Source of the DNA: Kitasatospora xanthocidica
GTDB lineage: Bacteria; Actinomycetota; Actinomycetes; Streptomycetales; Streptomycetaceae
Assembly: GCF_014656195.1 (NCBI RefSeq)
Contig: NZ_BNBY01000025.1
Coordinates: forward strand, 1 to 64,000
Reading direction: 5' to 3'
Length of the DNA: 64,000 bases
Part shown: piece after piece, positions 1-10,100 of the stretch
Position numbering within the stretch: position 1 is the first letter of the stretch
Layout of the letters: every line of letters starts with the position of its first letter
Position numbers and translations under genes: made by a program
The notes under the pieces: generated by a model
Told to the model about the DNA's origin: nothing
Seen by the model: only the letters and a program-made list of their open reading frames with translations
Databases searched by the model: none

Positions 1-62
1 CCACGCCGCGTCCGTCAACTCACCTCGACCTGCCACGAGATCAATTATCAGACAGGCCTTAG

Positions 63-1085
63 TCAGGAGCCGTCCTGGGCGCCCGGCGCCCCGGCCTCCG
101 AGATCAGGGACCGAAGCTCTCCAGGTGTCGGCCACGGAGCGCGGCGATGGATCATCCGGTGGCAGTTCGCACAGATCAGAGCCAGGTCCGAGAGCTTCGT
201 CCGGCCCTCTCCCGCCGCATGCAGGGGGACTACGTGGTGGCACTCGATGTACCCCGTGCCGCGGTCGCCGTAGGTCCGCTGGAAGTCGAAGCCGCAGGCC
301 TCGCAGGCGAGGCGCCGTCCGTGCCGCACCACTGATTCGATCTTTTGGCGCCGCAGCTTGGGGTTCCTCTCCCGGGCGAGGTGCTGGCGCAGCAGGAGAC
401 GGCCTTCCGGCGCGTCGAAGTCCTCCAGGTCTTCATCTGCGACGGCCGGTGCCTGCAGGCCACCAGTGAGGACGCCGGCCCGGATCAGCTGGGCAGCCGC
501 AGCCATCTCGACCGGGCTTGCCAGGAACTCCTGCAGGACGGCGCGGTCTGTAGCGCCGCCGTTGGTGGGCTTGCCCTGGTAGTCCGGATGGCGCGTAGCG
601 ATGTCGAAGGTCTTGCGTGCGACCCCGTTGGCGTTGCGGAAGGTGTCGTTCCTTGACGAGGCGTCGTGGATCGGGAGGAGCCGGAGCAGGCCGGATAGCT
701 CGACGACGCGGGGGTCGGTCGCGGCCAGCCCCCTCCAGCCGTTGTCTGCCGTGATAGCGCACGCCAGGACGACCTCATCCCACGCCCAGTCGGGATTGCG
801 GAGCGACTTGACCGTGAAACCGAGCTGCTCCAGCCAGACGACGGCCTCCCCGGTACCGCCGTGGAACTCCGTCGGCCGCAGCGCCCTGCCGTACTCGTAC
901 TGGTGGGCCACGCCGGCGATGGCCTTCGAGTCGTACTCCCTGCCCTCGTGTACGAGCAGGTAGTTGCGGGCCTGGGCGAACCCGTACTCGGCGAGGAAGG
1001 CGTCCTGGCCGACACGGTCGTACTCGTCTACCGCACTGAGCACCGATTCGCGGCTGATCACTCCCTTAAGCATGCTCTCCAGCAT
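63..1085 (-). CDS. McrA-like HNH endonuclease, probably modification-dependent restriction
   Basis: The C-terminal 80 residues form a classic HNH/zinc module: CEACGF near residue 261, ECHHVVPLH near 281 and CANCHRMIH near 305 of a 340-residue protein. Upstream is a middle domain with the FRNxNGV motif and a downstream GGATDRAVLQEF segment, typical of actinobacterial McrA-type endonucleases. The N-terminus (YDRVGQDAFL, then an EYDSKAIAG motif) resembles the head domain of ScoMcrA-like enzymes. By family it should cut modified (methylated or phosphorothioated) DNA, but the modification recognised cannot be read from sequence. The reading frame is open to 1217; ATG 1085 or ATG 1073 are the likely starts because homology begins there and the longer N-terminus is low-complexity. 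It reads away from the IS element inserted just upstream. Confidence 0.85.
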   Translation of the reverse strand: MLESMLKGVISRESVLSAVDEYDRVGQDAFLAEYGFAQARNYLLVHEGREYDSKAIAGVAHQYEYGRALRPTEFHGGTGEAVVWLEQLGFTVKSLRNPDWAWDEVVLACAITADNGWRGLAATDPRVVELSGLLRLLPIHDASSRNDTFRNANGVARKTFDIATRHPDYQGKPTNGGATDRAVLQEFLASPVEMAAAAQLIRAGVLTGGLQAPAVADEDLEDFDAPEGRLLLRQHLARERNPKLRRQKIESVVRHGRRLACEACGFDFQRTYGDRGTGYIECHHVVPLHAAGEGRTKLSDLALICANCHRMIHRRAPWPTPGELRSLISEAGAPGAQDGS

Positions 1086-1212
1086 AGGACTTGGCGCAAC
1101 TCGGAGGTCAGGCCCGGGACCGGCGGTACGGTGCAGGGAGGCCAGGACTGCTGCGCCGACTGCCTTGCAGCTGGTGGGCCGGTACGCGCCGAGGGCGGGG
1201 CCCGGCTGGTCT

Positions 1213-1231
1213 GACACTGTTGGTAAATAGC
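1213..1231 (+). repeat. Left terminal inverted repeat of the IS
   Basis: 19 bp, GACACTGTTGGTAAATAGC, identical in reverse complement to 2980-2998. Confidence 0.9.
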
Positions 1232-1310
1232 CAGACCCCGACCGTGACGTCGGTCTTCTCCACCTGGTTGTGGGTGGTGAGGACCGACGTTGCGCTTGGG
1301 GAGGGTATCG

Positions 1311-2954
1311 GTGTCGTTGCGGGAGAGCGGGCTGGGTGAGATCCCGGCGGAGACTGTGCGGGTGGCTCGGGCGGTGTGTTCGGAGGGCACGTTGGCGATG
1401 AGGCTGCGCGACGAGTTCGGGGAGGTCTTCTCCGGTGACGCGTTCGCGGCTCTCTTCCCCCGCCGGGGCCGACCTGCGGTGTCACCGGGCGTGTTGGCGC
1501 TGGTCACGGTGCTGCAGTTCGCTGAAGGGCTGTCGGACCGGCAGGCCGCCGAAGCGGTCCGGGTGAGGATCGACTGGAAATACGCGCTGGGGCTGGAGCT
1601 GACGGCCACCGGTTTCGACTTCTCGGTGCTCAGCGAGTTCCGTGCCCGCCTGGTGGAAGGGCGGATGGCTGATGAGATCTTCGAGCGGGTGCTCCGGGCT
1701 GCCAGGGAACGTGGTCTGTTGAAGACAGCAGGGCGGGCGCGGACCGACTCCACCAAGGTGCTGGCGGCGGTCCGGGCGGTCAACCGCCTGGAGATGCTCG
1801 GAGAGACGCTGCGGGCGGCCTTGAACGCGCTCGCTGAGGCGGTCCCCGAGTGGCTGGCCACTCAGGCCGTCCCGGAGTGGTCCGACCGGTACGGCCATCG
1901 GGTGGAGGAGTCCAGGCTGCCCCGAAGCGCGGCCAAGCGCGGGGAGTGGGCACTGCGGGCCGGCGTCGACGGGATACGCCTGCTGGAAGCGGTCTTCTCG
2001 CCATGGGCGCCGACTGAGGCCCGTTCGCTGGAGGCGGTGGAGCTCCTGCGGCAGATCTGGGTACAGAACTACCAAGTCCTTGACAGGCAGGTGTCGTTGA
2101 GGGATGCGAAGAACGTTCCCCCAGGCCGGTTACGCCCGTTCTCCCCATACGACCCGCACGCCCGCGCCGGCAACAAGCGGGGCAGCACATGGACCGGCTA
2201 CGCAGTGCAGCTGACCGAGACGTGCGAGCCGGACGCCCCGAATCTGATCACCCACGTTGCCACCACCGGCGCATCGGTGAGCGACATGAGGATGACTGAC
2301 GTCATCCGCGCTGACCTGCGATCCCGCGACCGGCTGCCCGCTGTGCACCTGGTCGATGCGAACTATGTGGACGCCCAGCGTCTGGCGGCCTGCCGCCAAT
2401 CCGACTTCAAGCTGGTGGGGCCGATCCAGAAGAACAAGGCCACCCAGTCCTCCAGCAGGTTCACCACCGAGGCGTTCACGGTGGATTGGGAAGCCAGGAG
2501 CGTGACCTGCCCCAACGGCCAGGTCTCCGAGCAGTGGTATTCCCGAGCCTCTTCCCGTGGTATCCCGGTGATCCGAATCCGGTTTCCCTCCTCCGTCTGC
2601 CAGCCTTGCCCCGACGTCCAGACCTGTGCGCCCTCGAAGGCCGGCCGAGGCCGGGAGATCACGCTGCGCGAGAAGGACGCGCACGACGCCATCCAGAAGA
2701 ACCGTGCTGATCAGCAAGATCCCGATTGGCAGCGTATCTACCAGCACCGCCAGGGAATCGAGGCAACCATCTCGCAGGGCGTTCGAGCATTCGGCCTGCG
2801 CCGATCCCGCTACCGCGGGCAACCGAAGACCAGCCTCCAGCACCTCTACACCGCCACCGCCATGAACCTCACCCGACTCGACGCCTGGATCACCGGCACA
2901 CCACGCGCCGGAACCCGCGGCTCCCGCTTCGAACGACTGTGTCCCGCCGCTTGA
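1311..2954 (+). CDS. IS1182-family DDE transposase
   Basis: Cut-and-paste type transposase. The N-terminus has the DUF772-like segment (LFPRRGRPAVSPG followed by SDRQAAEAVR and IDWKYALGL). Catalytic acidic residues are visible in ARTDSTKV, in HLVDANYVDAQR and in RQGIEATIS, with the C-terminal YRGQ...AMNLTRL block usual for this family. Two CxxC-like clusters (CQPCPDVQTC) lie before the last catalytic segment. GTG 1311 is preferred as start because GGGGAGG precedes it at a good distance; a TTG at 1290 would add seven residues. About 548 residues, full length for the family, with no frameshift. Confidence 0.9.
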   Translation: MSLRESGLGEIPAETVRVARAVCSEGTLAMRLRDEFGEVFSGDAFAALFPRRGRPAVSPGVLALVTVLQFAEGLSDRQAAEAVRVRIDWKYALGLELTATGFDFSVLSEFRARLVEGRMADEIFERVLRAARERGLLKTAGRARTDSTKVLAAVRAVNRLEMLGETLRAALNALAEAVPEWLATQAVPEWSDRYGHRVEESRLPRSAAKRGEWALRAGVDGIRLLEAVFSPWAPTEARSLEAVELLRQIWVQNYQVLDRQVSLRDAKNVPPGRLRPFSPYDPHARAGNKRGSTWTGYAVQLTETCEPDAPNLITHVATTGASVSDMRMTDVIRADLRSRDRLPAVHLVDANYVDAQRLAACRQSDFKLVGPIQKNKATQSSSRFTTEAFTVDWEARSVTCPNGQVSEQWYSRASSRGIPVIRIRFPSSVCQPCPDVQTCAPSKAGRGREITLREKDAHDAIQKNRADQQDPDWQRIYQHRQGIEATISQGVRAFGLRRSRYRGQPKTSLQHLYTATAMNLTRLDAWITGTPRAGTRGSRFERLCPAA

Positions 2955-2979
2955 GAACGGCGGGACACAGTCAAACCCA

Positions 2980-2998
2980 GCTATTTACCAACAGTGTC
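2980..2998 (-). repeat. Right terminal inverted repeat of the IS
   Basis: 19 bp, exact reverse complement of the left end. It is preceded at 2943-2964 by a small CCCGCCG/CGGCGGG hairpin overlapping the transposase stop, which may terminate its transcript. Confidence 0.9.
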
Positions 2999-3063
2999 TG
3001 GTCTGCCGGGCCCCGCCCTCGGGTGTCAGCAAGGTCGGCTCGACCGGCCCGACCGCTTCGTTC

Positions 3064-6000
3064 TCAGGGAGCGTGCTTCTCGTAGGTGAGGTTCCACTGC
3101 TGGTTGGCCTGCGGCGCGGGGCAGTCCCAGATGCCGAGGCGGGTTCCCGGTTCGGTGTGCCATCCGGGCAGTTCGAGGCAGCGGCCGCCGGGGTTGTCCG
3201 CGGTGACGGTGGCGGGCAGGTAGATCCGGCCGTCGGGGCGAACCGCCCACTTCTGGCCGGTGTTGCCGACGCAGCGGGAGAGCATCAGGCCGGTGCCGTT
3301 GGCGAGGGTGTTGCCCTTGGTAGACACGCACCAGCTGCCGGAGCGGATGGTGCCGTCGATGGCGAAGTTGAACCGCTGGTTGACGGTTTGCCAGCAGCCG
3401 TAGACGGCGACGTCGGTGCCTTCGTTGGGGCCGCCGATGGAGTCCATGCACTGCCCGTCCGCCAGCTTGGGGTGGACGGTGACGCTGGAGTCGGAGTAGC
3501 CGGCGAAGGCCCAGTGGTCGAAGCTGTCGACCTTGCCCTTGACGCCGGTGCCGCTCTTGCCGGGGAAGATGGCGATCGCGTTGGTGTTGTCCATGACCCA
3601 CAGGTCGGGTGTGCCGTCGTTGTTGAGGTCGCCGGCGCCGATGCGGGGGTAGTCGGACGCCTTCACCGGCAGCCCGACGGTGAGCTTGATTCCCTGGTCG
3701 GGCTTGGTGAGGGCGGTGTAGTCGACGGTCCCGTCGGGCTTCCAGCCCAGCGGGTAGGCGTAGACGTCGCCGGTGACGCGGTTGCGTGCCCAGACGGTGG
3801 CCTGGCTGGTGGGGTCGGTGGTGCCGGGGACGACGGTGGTCCCGTTGGCCGCGCCCGGGTTGATCAGCTCCAGGTCGGCCCAGCTGCCGGAGGCTGCGGG
3901 CAGGTAGGTGGCGGCGTCGAGGGCGTCGGCGAGGCCGTTGGGCTGGAAGAGGTAGAGGTTGTTGTTCTCCAGGGAGAGGATGGAGGTCTGGGTCATGATG
4001 ACCTTGCGGTTCGCGTTGCCCGGGTCGCCGCCGACCGCCTCGCCGTCGGGCGTGCCGATCGCGAGGACCTGCGAGGCGCTGCTCCAGTTGGCCTGGTTGT
4101 AGCCGGGGCAGGCCGCGCCGGTTACGTAGGTTGTGCAGGCGGGGCGGTTGAGGGCGACGGGGGTGAGGGTGTCGAAGCGCCCGGTGCCATTGTTGGGGAT
4201 CAGGTACAGGGCCTCGCGGAGCTTGGACGTGGTGTCCTTGTTGTAGTGCGCGAGGACCTCGTCGACGGCCTGACCGACATCGAAAGTGCCGTGGTGGCTG
4301 ATCTGGTAGTCGGCCCACGTGGTGCCGTACGTGCCATTGTTGGGGGCCGCGGCGGCGGGGGCGGCCAGCGATGTGGTCGGGTCGGTGGTGCCGCCGATGA
4401 CGCGCAGGTCGCCGTTCTTGTCGACGGTGACCATGTCGGGCTTCTGGTCGTTGTCGACGTCGCCGAACAGCGGCTGGGTGTCGGGCTTCCAGGGGACGTA
4501 GAAGTTGTAGACGGCCGCCTGGCTGTAGTTGCCTGCGTTGTCCATGGCCCAGGCGTACAGGGTGTTGGTGCCCCAGTCCTTGGGCTTGTACGTGTAGGGC
4601 TGGCCGGGGGCGAGGGTGCCGCCCTGGCCGCACTTCCAGCCGACGACCGGGGTCGGGTCATTGCTCACCCGCACGCACGCGACGCCGGAGGCCTGCAGGC
4701 CGGCGCCGGGGGCGGGGTCCTCGGCGTTGATGGTGAAGGTGCCCTGGTCGTTGACGTACTTGGCCGGGTTGGGGTTCGGTGTGCCCGACGGCGGGAAGTC
4801 GGTGGAGCTGATACTGAGGCGCGGGTTGGTCTTGTCGACGCGGAAGTAGCACCAGGCACTGCTGGGCGAGGTGAGCGTCTCGTCGGTGGCGCGGGCGAGC
4901 CAGCCGTACTGGTGGCCATCCGACAGCGAACCCACGCCCGAGGTCGGGCCCGGATCGTTGTAGCTTCCACCCCACCCACCGGGAACCGCGCTGAAGTTGG
5001 GGTCGTTGTCGTCCCACATCTGGTAGCCGGTGTAGAGGTTCTGGCCCGTGGGCGACCAACTGTTGGCGGTCAGGTAGATGTCCTGGTTGTTGCCGACCCA
5101 GCCGGGGTTGTCCCAGGGGTTGGCGCCGCCGCTGGTGCACTCGGCCGTGCTGTTGTTGCTCGCGAACCCAGGGGCGGGACTGGTGCGCGGGTACCAGATG
5201 GTGGGTGTGATGTCGTAGGTGGTGGTGATGGAGGGATTGTTCGCCAGGTAGTGGCGGAAGTCCATGTTCCACTCGGAGGTCTGCGGTGCGATGCCGACCG
5301 TCCAGACCTGCCACTTCTCCGCGGCGGCGCGCTTCATGGTGTCGGTCACGTCGATGGCCAGCGGGCCGGTGCCCTTGAGCATCTGCCCGTTGACGGGGGT
5401 GCACCCGTTCATGACGAGGTTTCCGTTGTCACCACAGGGCTGCACGTACCAGTTGGTGTCGAGGCCGATCGTCTTGTCTGAGGGTGTGGAGTAGATGACG
5501 AACGGCGTGTCGGTCGCCATGTTGGAAGCGCTGGTGACCTGCCCGTTGAAGGTGGCTCCGAGGATGGTCGGGGCGGAGTAGGCACCCTGGGGGATCGTGT
5601 AGATGGCCGGGTTGATGCCGAACTGGAAGTACGCGCGCTGGCGCCCTTCCTGACCGCAGTCGAGGCTGGGATCCTTGCTGTGGAAGCCGCAGTAGCCGGT
5701 GGCGACGTTGGACTTCAGGTTGTAGTTCTTGGCCTCCTTGTGGTTCTCCTGGACCTCGACGGAGCCCTGCGTGTAGCTGGTGGCCGCGACGAAGGAGGGG
5801 TCGAGGAACCACGGCCCGTCGCCTGATCCCAGCGCGTCCTGGTTCGGCGTCAGCTCGATGGCCGAAGGGGTGACCTTGGTGGCGATGGCCGCGATGTTCG
5901 CACCGTCACCCGGCTCCTCGGTGGTCGACGGGATCCCGGTCGGCCCCGCCGTGGGCGCCGGGGCCGGATCGGCGGCGAGCGCCGCGCGCTGCTCCGACCG

Positions 6001-6867
6001 GGAGGCACGGGTCGCGGCCACGGGCGGGTTCGCGGGCTTGCTGGAGTCCCACTGCAGGGGCGCCGGGGCGCGGAAGCGGGTCGTGCCCTTGTCGTCCTTG
6101 ACACTGAGCGCACCCGACTGGTCGGCGGCGACCGACAGACCCTGCGCGGAGACCGGGAAGGTCAGCGACTTGAGTGCCGCGCTCTCTGCGGCGGCCTTGG
6201 TCCGTACGACGATGACGTCCCGCCAGCCGCCCTGGGGCAGCGCGGTCAGCTGCAGGTCCACCCCGGGAAGGACGTCGGCGTAGGTGGCGTTGGCACCGGC
6301 CACGGACGGCTTCGGCAGCGGGAACGGTGCGTTCACCGCCAGGCTCTTGCCGTCGTCGGTGGTCACGGTGGCCATCGGGCCCGCACCGCCGCCCGAGAAC
6401 GTCAGCCCGGTCGTGGCCACCGCCGGGCTGAGCGTGCCGTTGCCGTTGGCCCGCAGCGTCGGGTCGATGTCCTTCCAGGAGCCGGCGCGCTTGGTGCGCA
6501 CGGCCTGGGCGTTGTCGGTAGTGGTCAGCGTGCCGTTCGGGTTGGCGACCGTCGTGGAGAGCTCGTTCGTCAGCCTCTCGACGGGGACGGGCTTCCCGGT
6601 CGACTTGGCCTTGGCGATCGCATCCAGCATCGCCTGCTGCTCGGGCCTGCGCGACGGTGCGGGTGACGTCGGAACAGGGACCTTCACGCCGCCCACGGGG
6701 CCGTGGGTCGGTGGGGCCGGGGTCGTGTCAGCCGCGAGCGCGGTCGGAGCACTGAGCAGAGCGAGGCTCAGTGCGCAGCCGGTGCCGAGCGCGGTGAATG
6801 TGAGCAGGCGCTTGCGTATGGACGGTGTTGGCGGTGTGTGCGCGATGGCGCGTGGAGTGCTGGACAT
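3064..6867 (-). CDS. Large secreted FG-GAP repeat protein with C-terminal ricin-type lectin
   Basis: About 1,267 residues. A signal peptide (basic RKR, then hydrophobic LTFTALGTGCALSLALLS, cleavage near ALAAD) starts the protein. A long extracellular middle region follows, with a DNRLRE-like beta domain and Ig-like segments ending WGTNTLYAWAMDNAGN. FG-GAP-type calcium repeats come next (GDVDNDQKPDM; GDLNNDGTPDL), then a beta-trefoil lectin of about 130 residues with QCMD, WCV and CLELPG turns and QxW motifs. It should be surface-exposed or secreted and bind sugar. It is divergent from the RHS toxin gene with a 278-bp shared promoter region, which suggests a joint role in delivery or adhesion (inference). 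ATG 6867 was chosen because the signal peptide begins there. A related protein begins at 62761. Confidence 0.85.
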   Translation of the reverse strand: MSSTPRAIAHTPPTPSIRKRLLTFTALGTGCALSLALLSAPTALAADTTPAPPTHGPVGGVKVPVPTSPAPSRRPEQQAMLDAIAKAKSTGKPVPVERLTNELSTTVANPNGTLTTTDNAQAVRTKRAGSWKDIDPTLRANGNGTLSPAVATTGLTFSGGGAGPMATVTTDDGKSLAVNAPFPLPKPSVAGANATYADVLPGVDLQLTALPQGGWRDVIVVRTKAAAESAALKSLTFPVSAQGLSVAADQSGALSVKDDKGTTRFRAPAPLQWDSSKPANPPVAATRASRSEQRAALAADPAPAPTAGPTGIPSTTEEPGDGANIAAIATKVTPSAIELTPNQDALGSGDGPWFLDPSFVAATSYTQGSVEVQENHKEAKNYNLKSNVATGYCGFHSKDPSLDCGQEGRQRAYFQFGINPAIYTIPQGAYSAPTILGATFNGQVTSASNMATDTPFVIYSTPSDKTIGLDTNWYVQPCGDNGNLVMNGCTPVNGQMLKGTGPLAIDVTDTMKRAAAEKWQVWTVGIAPQTSEWNMDFRHYLANNPSITTTYDITPTIWYPRTSPAPGFASNNSTAECTSGGANPWDNPGWVGNNQDIYLTANSWSPTGQNLYTGYQMWDDNDPNFSAVPGGWGGSYNDPGPTSGVGSLSDGHQYGWLARATDETLTSPSSAWCYFRVDKTNPRLSISSTDFPPSGTPNPNPAKYVNDQGTFTINAEDPAPGAGLQASGVACVRVSNDPTPVVGWKCGQGGTLAPGQPYTYKPKDWGTNTLYAWAMDNAGNYSQAAVYNFYVPWKPDTQPLFGDVDNDQKPDMVTVDKNGDLRVIGGTTDPTTSLAAPAAAAPNNGTYGTTWADYQISHHGTFDVGQAVDEVLAHYNKDTTSKLREALYLIPNNGTGRFDTLTPVALNRPACTTYVTGAACPGYNQANWSSASQVLAIGTPDGEAVGGDPGNANRKVIMTQTSILSLENNNLYLFQPNGLADALDAATYLPAASGSWADLELINPGAANGTTVVPGTTDPTSQATVWARNRVTGDVYAYPLGWKPDGTVDYTALTKPDQGIKLTVGLPVKASDYPRIGAGDLNNDGTPDLWVMDNTNAIAIFPGKSGTGVKGKVDSFDHWAFAGYSDSSVTVHPKLADGQCMDSIGGPNEGTDVAVYGCWQTVNQRFNFAIDGTIRSGSWCVSTKGNTLANGTGLMLSRCVGNTGQKWAVRPDGRIYLPATVTADNPGGRCLELPGWHTEPGTRLGIWDCPAPQANQQWNLTYEKHAP

Positions 6868-7145
6868 GGTGGAGCTGTGGGGTCCCTCCCGGTCGGCCGC
6901 CCCTCGAAGGGGGACGTTCGGGTGGGAACGATGCGGCCTGACCTGGGGTTGGGTCAACCCCGGCATCGGCTTGCACGGACATGTCCAGATATGCGGTGGA
7001 TCGCGAGATCAAGACTTCATAAACATCTCATGCATGGCGTCCGAACAACCTGGTGATGTGATCGCCGGCTCACATATCGTCACCTCGAGCATGGTGCGTC
7101 CATGACTATATGACGTTGTGTCGACATTTCACGAGGAGAAGCCAC
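6868..7145. promoter_or_regulatory. Divergent promoter region of the lectin and RHS genes
   Basis: Non-coding, noticeably more AT-rich than its surroundings (7010-7110). It must hold promoters for both divergent genes; I could not assign convincing -35/-10 boxes. AGGAG lies 10 bp before the RHS start. Confidence 0.5.
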
Positions 7146-10100
7146 GTGACGGTTTGGCCTGCCCGGAAACGGGCCGGAACACGAATAGGCGGGCGGTGGC
7201 GGTCACCGGCGGTGGCAGCCGCAGTCGCGCTCGCACTGACCGGCGTGAGCGTGCCACCGGCAGTGGCATGGACCTACCCCGAACCCGAGGGCAAGGTCTG
7301 GACACCTCCGAACACGCCCCTGGGAAGCACGGGCCGCCCGGTCAAGGGGCATGACGCCAAGCCTTCGGGCGCCAAGGCCCCGACCAAGGCGGCCGACTGG
7401 AAGCCGGAGGTCGCGGCACCCGTCGTCACCGGCACGGCGACGGTGGTCGTCGGGGCCGGCAGCGCCGAGGCCGAGGCCGCCCGAAAGGTCACCGGTGGGG
7501 CATCGCCGGCCTCCGGGGGCCAGACCGGCGCCAAGGCTGGCAACCTGGCGGTCCGGGTCGCACCCGGAACCGGCACCGGCGAGAGCGCTCACACCGTCAC
7601 CGTCGAGGTGGCCGGGCAGGACAAGGGCAAGGCCGCCGGCGTCAGCGGGCCGCTCATCTCGCTCAAGGACGCCGAAGCCCAGGCAGGAGGCAACGGTCGC
7701 GAGGCTCACGTCTCCCTGGACTTGAAGGCCCTGCAAGCCGGCGGATGGTCGGACCGGGCACAGCTCATCGCGCTGCCGGCCTGCTCCCTGATGACACCGG
7801 AACGCCCCGAGTGCCGCACGCAGACGCCGGTGACGGCCAAGGCCGACAGCGTCGGCACCGTCACCGCCGACATCACCCTCCCACCGGCGGCCGCGCCCGA
7901 CAACGCGCGCACCGGCGCCGTCAAGGCGTCGTACACCACGCGGCAGGATGCCGCCGTGACGCCGGCCTCCAGCAGCGCGGGCTCCGCCGGGAGCCCGGTG
8001 GTCCTCACCGTGGCGTCGTCGCCGTCCGGCTCCATGGGCAACTACACCGCGACGTCGCTCTCGTCGTCGTCGGCGTGGACGGCGGGCTCGAACACGGGCA
8101 GCTTCACCTACAGCTACCCGATCCAGCTCCCGCCGGCGCTCGGCGGCGCCGCCCCTACCGTGGCGCTGGGCTACAACTCGGCGGACGTGGACGGCAAGAC
8201 GTCCGCCACCAACGCCCAGCCCTCCTGGGTCGGTGACGGCTGGGGCTTCGAGCCCGGCTTCATCGAGCGCTCCTACCGCGGCTGCGACAAGGCCGGGATC
8301 ACCGGCTCACCCGACCAGTGCTGGGGCGGACAGAACGCCTCCCTCTCCCTGGGAGGGCATTCCGGCGCGATCGTGCGCGACGACACCACCGGCAGCTGGC
8401 ACCTCGAGAGCGACGACGGCACCAAGGTCGAGCAGCTCACCGGCGCGCCGAAGGCCGCCGGTGACATCGACTACCAGGGCATGGAGTACTGGCGGGTCAC
8501 CACCCCGGACGGGGTCCAGTACTACTTCGGCCTCAACCACCTGCCGGGCGGCGACGGAAGCGACCCGGCCGCGAACTCCGTGCTGACGGTGCCGGTGTAC
8601 TCGCCCAACAGCGGCGACCCCTGCTACAGCACCGGCAGCGGCAACAACTCGTGGTGCCAGATGGCATGGCGCTGGCAGCTCGACTACGTCGTCGACCCGC
8701 ACGGCAACCTGACCACGTACAAGTACGCCACCGAGGGCAACAAGTACCAGCGTGGACGCGTCCAGAGCGGCGGCGTCGGAACTCTCGCGGACTACCAGAG
8801 GGCCGGTTACCTCAAGGAGATCGCGTACGGCCAGCGCCTGGACGAGCAGACGGCGGCCAAGGGCGGGGCGGTCCCGGCGGCGAAGGTCACCTTCTCCGTC
8901 GCGGAGCGCTGTATCCCCAGCGGATCGATCACCTGCTCCGAGGACCAGCGCACGGCCGCCAACGCCGGCGCCTGGCCGGACACGCCGATCGACCAGATCT
9001 GCACCGACTCCTCCTGCACGGTCTCGGCGCCCACGTTCTTCACGACCAAGCGCCTGACCACGATCACCACCCAGGTCCAGACCGATTCCGGGCCCCGAGT
9101 CGTCGACACCTGGAACCTCAACCAGCAGCTCGCCGACCCCAAGGACGGAACCAAGCAGCTCCTGCAGCTCGACTCCGTCCAGCGGGTACCGAGCAACGGC
9201 CAGGCGGAGATCAAGGACCTGCCCGCCGTGCAGTTCCAGTACACGATGCGTGCCAACCGCGTCGACGGCCTGGTCCCGGCGTCGCCGATGTTCATGCGCC
9301 CGCGCCTGATGGGCATCACCACCGAGACCGGTGGGAGCATCAACGTCATCTACAAGGACCCGGAGTGCTCGCGGGTCAACAACCGTATGCCGTCGTCCGA
9401 GGACGGCAACACGATGGCCTGCATACCCGTCAAGTGGTATCTGCAGGGCCAGTCCTCGCCGGACCCGGTCAACGACTGGTTCGACAAGCCCCTCGTCAAG
9501 GTCGTCACGGAACAGGACCTGGTCAGCACCCCCGGGGTCAGCAAGACCACCGAGTACACCTACGAGGGCGGCGCCGCCTGGCACCGCAACGACGCCGAGT
9601 TCACCGACCCCAAGACGCGGACCTGGGACCAGTTCCGCGGCTACCAGTCGGTGATCACCACCACCGGGAGCGGCGACGCCTCCGAGGCCCCCAAGACCCA
9701 GCAGCGGGTCACCTACCTGCGGGGCATGACCGACGACTATCTCGCCAACAGCACCCAGCGCACCGTCCAGGTGCCGAGCCCACTGGGCGGCACGGTCACC
9801 GACAGCGCCCAGCTGGCAGGGCGTGCCGTGGCCACTGAGGTCTTCGACAAGGCCGGCGGCACGGTCACCGGCGTGACCGGGATCACCTACAGCGGACAGC
9901 AGAAGTCCGCGACCCACGCCCAGAGCGCAGGCGCGCCCAAGGTCTACGCTTGGCTCCCGGACGCCGAGAGCACCGCGATCACCAAGGCCCGACTCGCGGA
10001 CGGCAGCTGGCGTACGACCACGGCTGTCACCACCACCGAGCCGGCCAACGGCAACCGAGTCGTCAAGGTCGACGACAAGGGCGACGGCACCGCCGCCACC

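Larger units (their letters stand above)
1213..2998 (+). mobile_element. Insertion sequence, IS1182 family, 1,786 bp
   Basis: It is bounded by perfect 19-bp terminal inverted repeats (GACACTGTTGGTAAATAGC at 1213-1231; complement at 2980-2998) and carries a single transposase. The hexamer TGGTCT occurs directly outside both ends (1207-1212 and 2999-3004) and equals the loop of the interrupted hairpin, so it is read as a 6-bp target duplication. The element looks intact and recent. Confidence 0.9.
1190..3021 (-). terminator. Perfect 17-bp stem-loop terminator split by an IS element
   Basis: The left arm 1190-1206 (CGAGGGCGGGGCCCGGC) is the exact reverse complement of the right arm 3005-3021. 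Removing the element at 1213-2998 and one copy of TGGTCT leaves a 17-bp stem with a 6-nt loop, 43 bp downstream of the stop of the FG-GAP/lectin gene, so it was very probably that gene's terminator. It lacks an obvious U tract, as is common in actinomycetes. Confidence 0.75.

Noticed and set aside
3073..5481. Long plus-strand ORF (802 codons) opposite the FG-GAP/lectin gene
   Set aside because: Gly/Val/Asp-rich shadow frame; the minus strand has a signal peptide, FG-GAP loops and lectin motifs.
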